Assembly: GCA_943331005.2 (NCBI GenBank)
Contig: CALQJX020000013.1
Location: 49,978-113,977 of the forward strand
DNA length: 64,000 nt
Source of the DNA: Bordetella parapertussis
GTDB taxonomy: Bacteria; Bacteroidota; Bacteroidia; Chitinophagales; Chitinophagaceae
Direction of reading: 5' to 3'
In this document: positions 43,634-52,581 of the stretch, piece after piece
Numbering within the stretch: position 1 is the stretch's first letter
Layout of the letters: the number at the start of each line of letters is the position of its first letter
The notes under the pieces: model-generated
What the model was told of the DNA's origin: nothing
What the model saw: the letters and a program-made list of their open reading frames with translations, nothing else
Databases searched by the model: none
Made by a program: the position numbers and the translations under genes

Positions 43634-44462
43634 GATCATATTAATACTAGGATTACTTTTCGTGAGTACCCCCCGGCTTTTAGCACAGGAATTGTTTGTT
43701 TATTCTGAACCCGCCAGTAATATGCCGGCAAAGTCCAGCGGGCTCAGGCTCACCAACTGGATCATGGATGAAACAGCTGCAAACAGGATCAACTATCACC
43801 TGATACCCGAACTGATGTGGGGTGTCAATAAAAGATTGATGATTCATGCAGAGGGTTTTATCAGCAATAGGGAAGGTAAACTATCAGCAGAGGGTGTAGG
43901 CTTATATGGCAAGTACAGATTTTACAGTAAGGACGATGTGTACCGTCATTTTCGAATGGCTGCTTTTGCCCGAGTATCTAGCAATAATGGCGATATTCAT
44001 CAGGAAACTATACAGACCAATGGTCATAATACCGGCTACCAGGTGGGGTGGGTCGCAACCCAGTTATTGCACAAAACTGCTTTGTCTTTCACTGGTTATT
44101 ATGAGCAGGCAACAGATAACTTCGGTAATCACAAGTTTCCGGTAAGTGCCCCTCGTCAGGCGCTTAACTATATTTTCTCTGCTGGTCACCTTATTTTGCC
44201 CAAAGCATATACCAGTTACAAGCAAACCAACTTCAACCTGATGGTAGAGGTTATAGGGCAGACCCTTCCCGAGAAAGGAAAACATGCTGTAGATATTGCG
44301 CCTTCGGTACAGTTCATTTTCAATAGTCAGGCCAGGCTTGATGTTGGGTACAGACAGGAGTTGTATAGCAATATGCTGCGTACTGCACCCAACGGCTTGC
44401 TGGTGAGGTTTGAGTATCTGTTGTTTGGCACTCCCTTTAGTGGTGTCGGAAAGAAAGAATAA
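43620..44462 (+). CDS. Outer-membrane beta-barrel protein of the HMA cluster
   Basis: A 280-residue exported protein. Signal peptide at 1-22 (ends RLLAQ). The mature part is a series of alternating amphipathic strands (GLRLTNWIMDE, NRINYHLIPELMWGVNKRLMIHAEGFI, GLYGKYRFYSKD, FNLMVEVIGQTL) with the last strand GLLVRFEYLLFG, as in small outer-membrane barrels. No plug or channel-specific motif is seen. It overlaps the stop of HMA protein 2 by 14 nt, so it is probably the outer-membrane partner of that system. Transport function is inferred only. Confidence 0.78.
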   Translation: MSRYRIILILGLLFVSTPRLLAQELFVYSEPASNMPAKSSGLRLTNWIMDETAANRINYHLIPELMWGVNKRLMIHAEGFISNREGKLSAEGVGLYGKYRFYSKDDVYRHFRMAAFARVSSNNGDIHQETIQTNGHNTGYQVGWVATQLLHKTALSFTGYYEQATDNFGNHKFPVSAPRQALNYIFSAGHLILPKAYTSYKQTNFNLMVEVIGQTLPEKGKHAVDIAPSVQFIFNSQARLDVGYRQELYSNMLRTAPNGLLVRFEYLLFGTPFSGVGKKE

Positions 44463-44497
44463 ACACAGGAGTCAGAATTGTTTCTGATTTTTGCAAT

Positions 44498-44983
44498 ATG
44501 TCTATGATAATGATAAAGCCCGTAGTCATCAACGATGAGTACGGGCTTATTGCTGAAATGATGGCCGGCCTGCACGAGAACGAACGCTTGCTGAATGATA
44601 AAACAGCTCCATGGGCAGAGATAGAAACCTCTTATATGCGCCATGTTATAGAAATGCAGCAGGACTGTGATGGATTGTGCCTGGTTGCATACGAAGACGA
44701 GATGCCTGCCGGATTCATTTTCGGTTATCTGGAGGAGCAGGATGACAGCCGGATAGAATCTTACACAGGAGCAGAGTTATATGTATCGGATGGATTTGTG
44801 AAACTACAATTCAGGCGAAAGGGCATATATAAGTTGCTGAATGATCGGCTGGAGCAACACTTCATTGCAGATGGTGTCCGTCGGATCATCCGTTTCACAA
44901 TGGTGAATAATGCTGCCATGAGAGCATTGCTGGAAGAAGAGGGCTACAAAGCCACCCGTCTCCTCTACGAAAAGTGGCTCTGA
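44498..44983 (+). CDS. GNAT-family N-acetyltransferase
   Basis: A 161-residue acetyl-CoA-dependent transferase. GNAT motifs seen: motif D/A strands GLCLVAYEDEMPAGFIFGYLE, ELYVSDGFVKLQFRRKGIYKLLND (acetyl-CoA loop of the Q/R-x-x-G-x-G/A type, here FRRKGI), and the C-terminal IIRFTMVNNAAMRALLEEEGYKATRLLYEK. The substrate is unknown. A GATTTTTG element ends 4 nt before the ATG, suggesting a leaderless transcript. Confidence 0.88.
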   Translation: MSMIMIKPVVINDEYGLIAEMMAGLHENERLLNDKTAPWAEIETSYMRHVIEMQQDCDGLCLVAYEDEMPAGFIFGYLEEQDDSRIESYTGAELYVSDGFVKLQFRRKGIYKLLNDRLEQHFIADGVRRIIRFTMVNNAAMRALLEEEGYKATRLLYEKWL

Positions 44984-45007
44984 TGTGCTATAATCGGCTA
45001 AACGATG

Positions 45008-45015
45008 TAGTTTTG
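45008..45015 (+). promoter_or_regulatory. -7 element ending 4 nt before the phosphatase ATG
   Basis: TAgtTTTG matches TAnnTTTG exactly and is followed by CGGC and the ATG at 45020. The predicted start of transcription coincides with the start codon. The 12-mer TTTTGCGGCATG is repeated exactly at the start of the unrelated gene whose ATG is at 33895. Confidence 0.65.
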
Positions 45016-45019
45016 CGGC

Positions 45020-45475
45020 ATGCGCATACTTATGGTCTGTCTGGGCAATATTTGCCGGTCGCCAATAGCAGAGGGAGTGCTGCAGCACAAAGCAAATGAC
45101 AGAGGGCTGAACTGGACAGTAGAATCTGCCGGTACAGAGTCTTACCATATAGGTGAGGCTCCTCACCGGTTTTCTCAGCAAATATGTCTGCAAAATGGTA
45201 TAGATATATCCAGTCAGCGTGCCAGGCGTTTCACTCGTGCCGATCTGGCTAAATATGATATTATTTACGCACTGGCTACAGATGTATATGCCGAAATAGA
45301 AAGCATTGTAGGTAAGAATACAGATAGCAGCAATGTGAAGCTGTTTCTCGACGAACTGCAACCAGGCACCAATGCATCTGTTCCTGATCCTTATTATGGC
45401 GGGCAGGATGGGTATACACATGTCTATGATCTCATAGACCAGACTTGTGAAGCGATCATAAAGAAGTACAATTAA
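45020..45475 (+). CDS. Low-molecular-weight protein-tyrosine phosphatase
   Basis: A 151-residue phosphatase. The P-loop CLGNICRS (residues 7-14) holds the nucleophilic Cys7 and Arg13, right at the start after a short strand. The general-acid region VPDPYYGG near 132-139 carries the Asp and a Tyr pair. Members reverse bacterial protein-tyrosine or -arginine phosphorylation, often on capsule or exopolysaccharide kinases. It lies 27 nt upstream of hisS on the same strand. Confidence 0.94.
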   Translation: MRILMVCLGNICRSPIAEGVLQHKANDRGLNWTVESAGTESYHIGEAPHRFSQQICLQNGIDISSQRARRFTRADLAKYDIIYALATDVYAEIESIVGKNTDSSNVKLFLDELQPGTNASVPDPYYGGQDGYTHVYDLIDQTCEAIIKKYN

Positions 45476-45502
45476 CAGCATTTTTAAAACGAACAAGAGC
45501 AA

Positions 45503-46894
45503 ATGAAACCATCTATACCACAGGGCACTCGTGATTTTTCACCGGAAGTGGTGCGCAAGCGTCAGTATATCTTTAATACCCTGAGGAACATTTTTGAACT
45601 CTATGGTTTTCAGCCGTTGGAAACACCGGCCATGGAAAATCTGGTGACCCTAACCGGTAAATATGGCGAAGAAGGCGACAGGCTCATCTTCAAAATATTG
45701 AACAATGGCCTGCATGAGAAGAACGATAACGATAAGGCAAAGCTGAATGCAGAGTGGAACAATTTGCTCAGTAGGCCCTATTCTACGCCTGTAGTTACTG
45801 AACGTGCGCTGCGCTACGATCTCACAATACCCTTTGCCCGCTATGTGGTAATGCATCAGAACGATCTGGCGCTGCCTTTCCGAAGGTACCAGATGCAGCC
45901 TGTTTGGCGTGCTGACAGACCTCAGAAAGGTCGTTATCGCGAGTTCTGGCAGTGCGATGCGGATGTGGTGGGCAGCACTTCGCTCATAAACGAAGCTGAA
46001 TTATTATGCATATACAGCCAGGCATTTGAAGAACTGGGACTCCCCGTGGTCATAAAGGTGAATAGCCGTAAACTCTTGCAGGGACTGGCGGTTATGTGCG
46101 GTCATCCGGATAAGATGATGGAAATTACCATTGCGCTCGATAAGCTTGATAAAATAGGCTGGAGTGGGGTAGTTACAGAATTGCAGGGGCGTGGCATTGC
46201 AGATGATGGAATAGCTATGCTGGAAAAAGCTATACTCATTTCCGGTAGCAATGAAGAAAAACTCGATGCCTTCGAAAGGCTGATGCACAACAGCGAAGCA
46301 GGTCTTGCAGGCATTGCTGAGATAAGAACTGCATTGGGTTACTACCAAGCACTGCGCAATGAAGGTGCTGCGCAGGTAGCAGTAGACATCAGCCTGGCAA
46401 GAGGATTGAACTACTACACAGGTGTTATTGTAGAGGTTGTGTGCAGCCATCCCGATGTGAAGATGGGCAGCATTGGTGGCGGTGGCCGTTACGACGATCT
46501 CACCGGACTGTTCGGACTTAAGGGGCTGTCGGGTGTAGGTGTGTCTTTTGGTATAGACCGTATCTACGATGTGTTGGAAGAGTTGAAACTGTTCCCCGAA
46601 CAACTGGTTCAGGGTACGCGTGCTATCATCGTGAATTTTGGTGGAGACAGCGAGCGCTATGCACTCAGTATTCTGCAGCAGTTGCGCAATGCGGGTGTTC
46701 CTGCAGAATTATATCCCGATGCTGCTAAGTTTGATAAACAAATGAAATATGCCAACAGGCGAGGTATACCATTTGTATTAATGCCCGGCGAAGAAGAAAT
46801 GCAGCAGGCAGAGGTAAGTGTGAAGAACTTCGTTACCGGCGATCAGCAAAAACTGAAGATAGCAGAAGCAATAAGTATGCTGCAGAACAGCTAA
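45503..46894 (+). CDS. hisS: Histidyl-tRNA synthetase
   Basis: A 463-residue class II aminoacyl-tRNA synthetase. Motif 1-like [19 protein letters not shown] at the N-terminus, motif 2 [22 protein letters not shown]-type block (seen here as [16 protein letters not shown]), the His-specific [13 protein letters not shown], and motif 3 [12 protein letters not shown] with the class II [11 protein letters not shown]. A C-terminal anticodon-binding domain (about 372-463) contains [28 protein letters not shown]. Its last four bases overlap the end of the convergent gene at 46891-47301. Confidence 0.97.
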   Translation: [463 protein letters not shown]

Positions 46895-47301
46895 TTGTTT
46901 TGTGCTGCAGAGTCTACATAGGCATGTGCCGATAGTGAGCTGAACAGGCTGTCGCTCATATGGCCGGTAAGCCACAGGTCGTTCATTTTGTGCAGGCGGT
47001 TGGTGGTCCTTAGCAACAATATGTCGTGTGCTGTAGCAGCGCCAATGCCTGCCAGGGAAACCAGTGTTTCAGAATCGGCAGTGCTGAGGTCTATTTTGCC
47101 GGTTATGGGGTCGTGTAGTTTTTTGTAGGCAGCCCATGCCTTTACCAGTTTTGCTTCCTGTTCCTTGTCGGTAATAGGGTGTACCCACAGGCTCATGGTA
47201 GTTCTTATAACTATTAGTATCAGCAGTATTGACGACAATACCAACAGCCCTGCACGTTCTGCGCGGGAAAATGAAGTTAATGACCGGATAATTTGTTTCA
47301 T
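46891..47301 (-). CDS. Helix-hairpin-helix (ComEA-like) membrane-anchored protein
   Basis: A 136-residue protein. A single transmembrane segment (about 17-35, AGLLVLSSILLILIVIR) is followed by a soluble domain with a helix-hairpin-helix motif (IDLSTADSETLVSLAGIGAATAHDILLLR, then MNDLWLTGHMSDSLFSSL), as in ComEA and related DNA-binding proteins. ComEA takes up DNA in competence, but most single-HhH proteins of this type are uncharacterised, and only one full HhH unit is evident here. The last four bases overlap the hisS stop on the opposite strand. Confidence 0.8.
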   Translation of the reverse strand: MKQIIRSLTSFSRAERAGLLVLSSILLILIVIRTTMSLWVHPITDKEQEAKLVKAWAAYKKLHDPITGKIDLSTADSETLVSLAGIGAATAHDILLLRTTNRLHKMNDLWLTGHMSDSLFSSLSAHAYVDSAAQNN

Positions 47302-47355
47302 GGGCGATCGCAGGTGAAAAATACATCATTTAAAACAAACTACACAATTTACCTT

Positions 47356-47363
47356 TACTTTTG
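47356..47363 (+). promoter_or_regulatory. -7 element of the orphan ABC ATPase gene
   Basis: TActTTTG matches the consensus exactly and ends 6 nt before the ATG at 47370. An upstream TTG start at 47361 lies inside this element and is therefore unlikely. Confidence 0.6.
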
Positions 47364-47369
47364 AATTTC

Positions 47370-47990
47370 ATGAAGATATCACTGGATCAGGTCAGCAAGC
47401 GGTTTCAGCGTCACAGGATATTTAAGGATGTGAGTCATATTTTCGTTTCGCCGGGGGCATATGCACTTTTGGGGCCTAATGGAAGTGGAAAGTCAACCCT
47501 GCTGCGCATTATTGCCGGTATGCAATCTCCATCTGCCGGTATAGTGCGCTACGAGCAGGATAACGGTACCGAGATAAAGACTGCAGATATTTTCAACTAT
47601 GTATCTTTCTGTGCGCCCGGGCAGGAGCTGGTAGAAGAGTTTACGCTGCGCGAATTCATGGATTTTCATTTCTCTTTCAAAAAGCCACTTCCCGGTCACA
47701 CGCCATCAGGTATCATTGAGCTTTCAGGACTCTCTGCAGCAGCAGATAAGCCTATTTACGATTATTCATCGGGCATGAAACAGCGGGTTAAGTTATTGCA
47801 GGCTATATTTTCAGACACCCCCATTTTAATGCTGGACGAACCTTGCAGTAACCTTGACGAAAAGGGTGTGAATCAGTACAGAGAGTGGATGGACCGGTAC
47901 GCTGCCGGCCGGCTTGTATTTGTGGCATCAAACGATATAAGAGAATATTATTTCTGCAAAGAACAGCTGGCTATAGAAGATTATCAGTGA
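47370..47990 (+). CDS. ABC transporter ATP-binding protein, no adjacent permease
   Basis: A 206-residue nucleotide-binding subunit. Walker A GPNGSGKST at 35-43, the signature region YSSGMKQRVKL (a degenerate LSGGQ), Walker B ILMLDEPCSNLD and a C-terminal switch region VFVASNDIREYYF where the H-loop histidine is replaced (ASND instead of the usual TH). It is short even for a stand-alone NBD and lacks its own membrane domain. Neighbours are the HhH gene (divergent) and a tRNA, so its permease must be elsewhere. Confidence 0.88.
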   Translation: MKISLDQVSKRFQRHRIFKDVSHIFVSPGAYALLGPNGSGKSTLLRIIAGMQSPSAGIVRYEQDNGTEIKTADIFNYVSFCAPGQELVEEFTLREFMDFHFSFKKPLPGHTPSGIIELSGLSAAADKPIYDYSSGMKQRVKLLQAIFSDTPILMLDEPCSNLDEKGVNQYREWMDRYAAGRLVFVASNDIREYYFCKEQLAIEDYQ

Positions 47991-48080
47991 TCTTAGTTTT
48001 TCAAAATCTGCACGAAAGGCTTACTTTTGCAGCCCATTAGCTGGCTTCATAATGTGTCCTGCTTTATAATAGTAGATATC

Positions 48081-48152
48081 GGCTTCGTAGTACAATGGAT
48101 AGTATAAGAGTTTCCGAAGCTCCAGATTCAGGTTCGATTCCTGACGAAGCCA
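48081..48152 (+). tRNA. tRNA-Arg (anticodon CCG)
   Basis: A 72-nt cloverleaf. Acceptor GGCTTCG/CGAAGCC, discriminator A at 48152, D stem GTAC/GTAT, T arm TCAGG/CCTGA with loop TTCGATT, and anticodon loop TTCCGAA with anticodon CCG at 48114-48116 (reads CGG). CCA is not encoded. The outermost anticodon-stem pair (27-43) is an A-C mismatch. The following 228 nt up to the hutU promoter hold nothing else I can support. Confidence 0.93.
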
Positions 48153-48380
48153 CAGCACAAATGCAAGCACCCGCTTGCATTTGTTGTTTACAGTTAGTAC
48201 TAAACATGTTGCAGGTTTTCATCTAAATTGAAATATGTTGTATTTGCTTTTTCAAATGTCTGTTTATATTAAATAGTAGCTAGTTGCATCATATACAATT
48301 TCATAGTGTTATTTATTGCGTATAATATCTTCAAAACCTATTGCATCATAAGTAATACATACCTGCAATGTGGTTGCAAT

Positions 48381-48413
48381 TTGCAGTTAGTTGTAAATAA
48401 TCGGCTAAATTTG
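48381..48413 (+). promoter_or_regulatory. Promoter of hutU
   Basis: TTG at 48381-48383 and TAaaTTTG at 48406-48413 with a 22-nt spacer, within the accepted 17-23 range for Bacteroidota. The ATG is at 48448. Confidence 0.6.
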
Positions 48414-48447
48414 GGGGCTGGTTTTTTAAAGACCACGCTACTTATTT

Positions 48448-50097
48448 ATGAGTACTACTAAACGAGTGATACGTTCGCCGCATGGCACACAACTGAATTG
48501 TAAGAATTGGGTTACTGAGGCAGCTTACAGAATGATACAGAACAACCTGGATCCGGAAGTGGCAGAAAGGCCAGAAGATCTGGTTGTATATGGTGGTATA
48601 GGAAAGGCCGCACGCAACTGGGAGAGTTTTGATAAGATACTGGAATGCCTTCGAGATCTGAATGAAGACGAAACATTGATGGTGCAAAGTGGCAAGCCGG
48701 TTGGTGTTTTACGTTCGCACAAAGATGCACCTCGTGTACTCATTGCCAACAGTAATCTGGTAGGTCGCTGGGCTACATGGGAGCACTTCCGCGAGCTCGA
48801 TGCAAAAGGACTGATGATGTATGGCCAGATGACTGCCGGAAGCTGGATATATATTGGCTCTCAGGGTATTGTACAGGGAACATATGAAACCTACCTATCA
48901 CTTGCCGACAAACATTACGGAGGTACGCTGAAGGGTACACTCAATGTTACTGCCGGTCTTGGTGGTATGGGTGGCGCTCAGCCATTGGCAATAACTATGA
49001 ACGAAGGTGTATGTCTGGCTGCAGAAATGGAAGAGTGGCGCATACTGAAGCGTATTGAAACTCGCTATCTGGATAAGTGGACAGCTGATATTGACCAGAG
49101 TATTGACTGGGCACTGGAAGCTAAAGCTAATGGTGAACGTGTATCTATAGGTGTTTGCTGCAATGTAGTGGATCTGCTGCAGCGACTCATAGACAGGAAC
49201 ATTGTTCCTGATTCGCTTACAGATCAGACATCTGCTCACGATGAACTGATAGGTTATTTTCCTGAAGGACTGAGTGTTGCTGAGGCCAATAAATTGCGTA
49301 CCGACAATCCTCAGGAATATGCAAGCAGGTCTTTGGATACTATGGCCAAACATGTGCGCCAGATGCTGGAACTGCAGAAGCGTGGTGCTATAACCTTTGA
49401 TTATGGCAATAACCTTCGCGGACAGGCGCACGACAAACGTGGTGTAGCCAATGCATTCGACTTCCCGGGTTTTGTGCCTGCCTACATCAGGCCGCTGTTC
49501 TGCGAGGGCAAGGGGCCTTTCCGTTGGGTTGCATTGAGCGGAGATCCGGAAGATATTTATACAACAGATAAAGCACTCATGGAGCTCTTCCCCGACAATG
49601 TGGGACTGCACCGTTGGTTACATATGGCCAAAGACCGCATTGCCTTCCAGGGCTTACCGGCTCGTATATGCTGGCTGGGAATGGGTGAGCGCGAAAAAGC
49701 AGGTTTGCTCTTTAATGAACTGGTACGTACCGGTAAAGTAAAGGCACCTATAGTTATTGGTCGCGATCATCTGGATACCGGTTCAGTAGCATCGCCCAAT
49801 CGCGAAACAGAAGCAATGAAAGATGGTAGTGATGCGGTTGGCGATTGGCCTATCCTCAATGCACTCATCAACACTGCAGGTGGCGCCAGCTGGGTATCAT
49901 TCCACCAAGGTGGTGGTGTGGGTATGGGCTATTCGCTGCATGCTGGAATGGTAATAGTAGCTGATGGTACTAAGGATGCTGAAGAGCGTCTGAGTAGGGT
50001 GCTGCATAATGACCCTGCAATGGGTGTTATCCGTCATGCCGATGCAGGTTACGATATTGCTATAGATACAGCCAAGAAATTCCATCTGGATATATAA
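48448..50097 (+). CDS. hutU: Urocanate hydratase
   Basis: A 549-residue NAD-dependent lyase of the histidine-degradation (Hut) pathway, converting urocanate to imidazolonepropionate. Family blocks: [23 protein letters not shown] N-terminus, [14 protein letters not shown] with the NAD-binding [49 protein letters not shown] and [23 protein letters not shown]. Full-length. None of hutH, hutI or hutG is adjacent, so the pathway genes are scattered. Followed by a strong terminator. Confidence 0.97.
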   Translation: MSTTKRVIRSPHGTQLNCKNWVTEAAYRMIQNNLDPEVAERPEDLVVYGGIGKAARNWESFDKILECLRDLNEDETLMVQSGKPVGVLRSHKDAPRVLIANSNLVGRWATWEHFRELDAKGLMMYGQMTAGSWIYIGSQGIVQGTYETYLSLADKHYGGTLKGTLNVTAGLGGMGGAQPLAITMNEGVCLAAEMEEWRILKRIETRYLDKWTADIDQSIDWALEAKANGERVSIGVCCNVVDLLQRLIDRNIVPDSLTDQTSAHDELIGYFPEGLSVAEANKLRTDNPQEYASRSLDTMAKHVRQMLELQKRGAITFDYGNNLRGQAHDKRGVANAFDFPGFVPAYIRPLFCEGKGPFRWVALSGDPEDIYTTDKALMELFPDNVGLHRWLHMAKDRIAFQGLPARICWLGMGEREKAGLLFNELVRTGKVKAPIVIGRDHLDTGSVASPNRETEAMKDGSDAVGDWPILNALINTAGGASWVSFHQGGGVGMGYSLHAGMVIVADGTKDAEERLSRVLHNDPAMGVIRHADAGYDIAIDTAKKFHLDI

Positions 50098-50121
50098 TTA
50101 CTGCTGTCATTTTCATTTCAT

Positions 50122-50160
50122 AACTTCAGTGTTCTTTCCGGACACTGAAGTTTTTTATTT
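50122..50160 (+). terminator. Rho-independent terminator after hutU
   Basis: A perfect 11-bp stem AACTTCAGTGT (50122-50132) with ACACTGAAGTT (50142-50152), followed by TTTTATTTT. Confidence 0.88.
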
Positions 50161-50183
50161 TCCGAATATCAATGTCATTGCTC

Positions 50184-51728
50184 ATGAAAAAGCTGTTAGC
50201 TCTGTTTATATCATTTCTGGCTGTTTCAAATACAGAAGCACAGATATCGCTGAAACATACACAAGCCATAACAGTAGCAACCGGGAAAGGCCTGCTCATG
50301 CGCCAGCCCGATGGAAAATTGCTTTATTTTACAGCAACTGAAGGTAGTTTTTATTCTGGCCGATTATTTGCCAACGGTGAAAATGACGATGCCTATAACG
50401 GCGCGCGAACTTCCAAACAAAAGCTCAATCATTTATATAGGTGTTGTACACAGTTTGTTACTACAGATAAGTGGGATCGTATACTAATTGCCGGCACTGC
50501 AGCCGCAGATTCTGCTGGTGTAGTTATGTCTACGCTGGTACGCTACACCAGAAATGGTGATCCTGATCCTGATTTTACACCGGTCATTCAGCAGTTCAGG
50601 GTAAGAGATACCTCGGAACTCGGTGGTGTTTTTTTGTTGAACGATGAAAAAATAATGACAGTAGGTTCATCCTGTAAAGAGGGTGTTTGGCAGTTGTTTC
50701 TATCCCGCTTGCAGTACAATGGTGAAAGCGATACTACTTTCAGTGCCAGTGGAGTTTTTATAGATAACAGCATTCCGGGTAGCAGCAGGGTAGGAGGAGC
50801 CATAAAGCAGACTGATGGGAAAATAATAGTTGTAGCGGGTAACGAAAATGGTGCAGAACGTAGTGTTGTTGTTTGCCGTTATTATCCCGATGGAACAAAG
50901 GATACCGCTTTCGGTATAGGTGGTAGTACGCTTATTGTACCGGGTTCAAAAGGTTACTTGCTGCCAAAGAAGGTGCAGCTCCAGTCCGATGGGAAGATAA
51001 TAATAGCTGGTATTTGTACAGGTGAAAACGGAGGAAACAACATCTTTTTGCTCAGACTCACTCAGTGGGGTGTTGCAGACACTTCATTCTCAGGTAAGCC
51101 TATGGTATTATCTAAGCCTTGTCACGAAAGTAGGGTAGACGACCTGCTCCTGTTAGCCGACGATAAGATCATACTTTCCGGTGCAGGTAATGCGGTAGGC
51201 GAACAACGTTTTGGTCGTGAGCTGTTATTGCGTTTTGCAGCAAACGGAACAGCAGATGCTACATATGGTTATGGTAATAATATAGGTGTAGGTAACTTAC
51301 TTGTCAACAAGGCTTTCACTACCGCTGCATACAATATAGCGCTGGCTGCCAATGAAGGCAAAATATATCGGTTCAGTGAAATGATCTCGGGTTATGAGAC
51401 AATATTATCTCTGACTACTTTCCTGCTCGATACCTCTTTGGGTGTAATAGATGTCCCAAACCGCAAGGTGCAAAGTAACATCTATCCAGTACCTGTACAC
51501 AACAGAATTTCCTTTTCGTTCGATCTTATTGATGATCAGACAGTTTCTACTCGGTTGCTCGATCTTTCAGGTAAAGTAGTATCGGTTATATCGGAAAATG
51601 TTGCTATGACCGAAGGTGAGAACACAGTTACCATACCTTTTCCTGCTACTGCCAGGCCAGGCAGATATTTTGCAGAGATCACTACTTCTCAGGGATATAA
51701 ACAGCTTATTGAGGTAACTAAGTTATAG
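50184..51728 (+). CDS. Delta-60-repeat secreted protein with T9SS type A sorting domain
   Basis: A 514-residue secreted protein. Signal peptide MKKLLALFISFLAVSNTEAQ; an ATG four codons upstream (50172) is also possible. The body has five or more delta-60-type repeats, each of the form (G)xxDTxF followed by GKIIIAG strands: GDPDPDFTP, GESDTTFSASG, GTKDTAFGIGGS, GVADTSFSG and GTADATYGYG. The last 80 residues are a type A sorting domain (NIYPVPVHNRISFSFDL, RLLDLSGKVVSV, RPGRYFAEITT). It is a likely surface beta-propeller-like protein of unknown ligand. Confidence 0.9.
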   Translation: MKKLLALFISFLAVSNTEAQISLKHTQAITVATGKGLLMRQPDGKLLYFTATEGSFYSGRLFANGENDDAYNGARTSKQKLNHLYRCCTQFVTTDKWDRILIAGTAAADSAGVVMSTLVRYTRNGDPDPDFTPVIQQFRVRDTSELGGVFLLNDEKIMTVGSSCKEGVWQLFLSRLQYNGESDTTFSASGVFIDNSIPGSSRVGGAIKQTDGKIIVVAGNENGAERSVVVCRYYPDGTKDTAFGIGGSTLIVPGSKGYLLPKKVQLQSDGKIIIAGICTGENGGNNIFLLRLTQWGVADTSFSGKPMVLSKPCHESRVDDLLLLADDKIILSGAGNAVGEQRFGRELLLRFAANGTADATYGYGNNIGVGNLLVNKAFTTAAYNIALAANEGKIYRFSEMISGYETILSLTTFLLDTSLGVIDVPNRKVQSNIYPVPVHNRISFSFDLIDDQTVSTRLLDLSGKVVSVISENVAMTEGENTVTIPFPATARPGRYFAEITTSQGYKQLIEVTKL

Positions 51729-51949
51729 TTTGTAAATCATAGTTGCATTCCTGTCTATTTGTTTATTGTTTTATGTTTAGAAGCATTTTGTCTTTATGAA
51801 ATGCCTGTATACACCTGTTTTCTGCATTATGTGTTAATTTCTGTATGATAATTGTGTATAAAGTGTGCATTTCATATTGGCATAGTTTTTAGATAATAAT
51901 TTGGCAATATTAATGTGGGTATCTTTAGTATAACTAAAATATATACAAG

Positions 51950-52423
51950 ATGCTTTGGAGAAGATTTAGTGGAGAACCACTTCGAATGCCGGTCAAAGCT
52001 GCCGTAGAAGAAGCCATAATAAGGGAACGAAATGCAGGTTACAAACTAAAAGTATGCATTGGCACCGATTCGCAGGTGCGTGCTGCTGAAACAGAGTTTG
52101 CTACAGTAATTGTATTTCTCCGCGAAAAACATGGTGGCTTCATGTATATGAGCAATGACCGCACTTCACAACCATACAGCATTAAGGAGCGTATGCTGGT
52201 AGAGGTGGCAAGGAGCATAGAAATTGCCTACGAACTTTGTGATCTTTTCAATAAATATGAGGTGGATATGGAGGTGCATGCCGACATTAATACCAATCCT
52301 CAGTTCAAAAGTAACGAAGCACTAAGGGAAGCAATGGGTTACATACTGGGTATGGGCTATGCTTTTAAGGCCAAACCCGATGCTTTTGCCAGCAGTTGCT
52401 GTGCCGATAAGCTGGTAAACTGA
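51950..52423 (+). CDS. YkuK-family RNase H-like protein
   Basis: A 157-residue soluble protein. The family signature is visible: VCIGTDSQVRAAETEFATVIVFLREKHGGFMYMSNDRT, RMLVEVARSIEIAYELCDLF, EVHADINTNPQFKSNEALREAMGYILGMGYAFKAKPDAFASSCCADKLV. The aspartates in GTDSQ and VHADIN fit an RNase H-like metal site. The catalytic activity of this family has not been established. A TAtcTTTA element lies 22 nt upstream of the ATG. Confidence 0.9.
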   Translation: MLWRRFSGEPLRMPVKAAVEEAIIRERNAGYKLKVCIGTDSQVRAAETEFATVIVFLREKHGGFMYMSNDRTSQPYSIKERMLVEVARSIEIAYELCDLFNKYEVDMEVHADINTNPQFKSNEALREAMGYILGMGYAFKAKPDAFASSCCADKLVN

Positions 52424-52581
52424 TCTGCTTTTCTCCTTTCTTACATTATCACCGGAACATCCGCTCCGGCAAGGGTTTCTATCCTTTTTTATTTTCTCAT
52501 ACAGCCCACTTTTTTTACTTATTTGCTGTCTTTATTAATTAGAAATAGTTAAATTTACTACGACAACTATAAATTAGATTA

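Noticed and set aside
44804-45502. A 232-codon minus-strand open frame
   Set aside because: It spans the end of the acetyltransferase gene and the whole phosphatase gene, both with clear motifs on the plus strand.
48153-48405. A second tRNA or small RNA after tRNA-Arg
   Set aside because: No cloverleaf, conserved RNA motif or hairpin with a T run was found in this AT-rich stretch.
48448-50097. A histidine-utilisation operon around hutU
   Set aside because: Neither flank carries hutH, hutI or hutG; upstream is a tRNA and downstream, after a terminator, is a secreted repeat protein.
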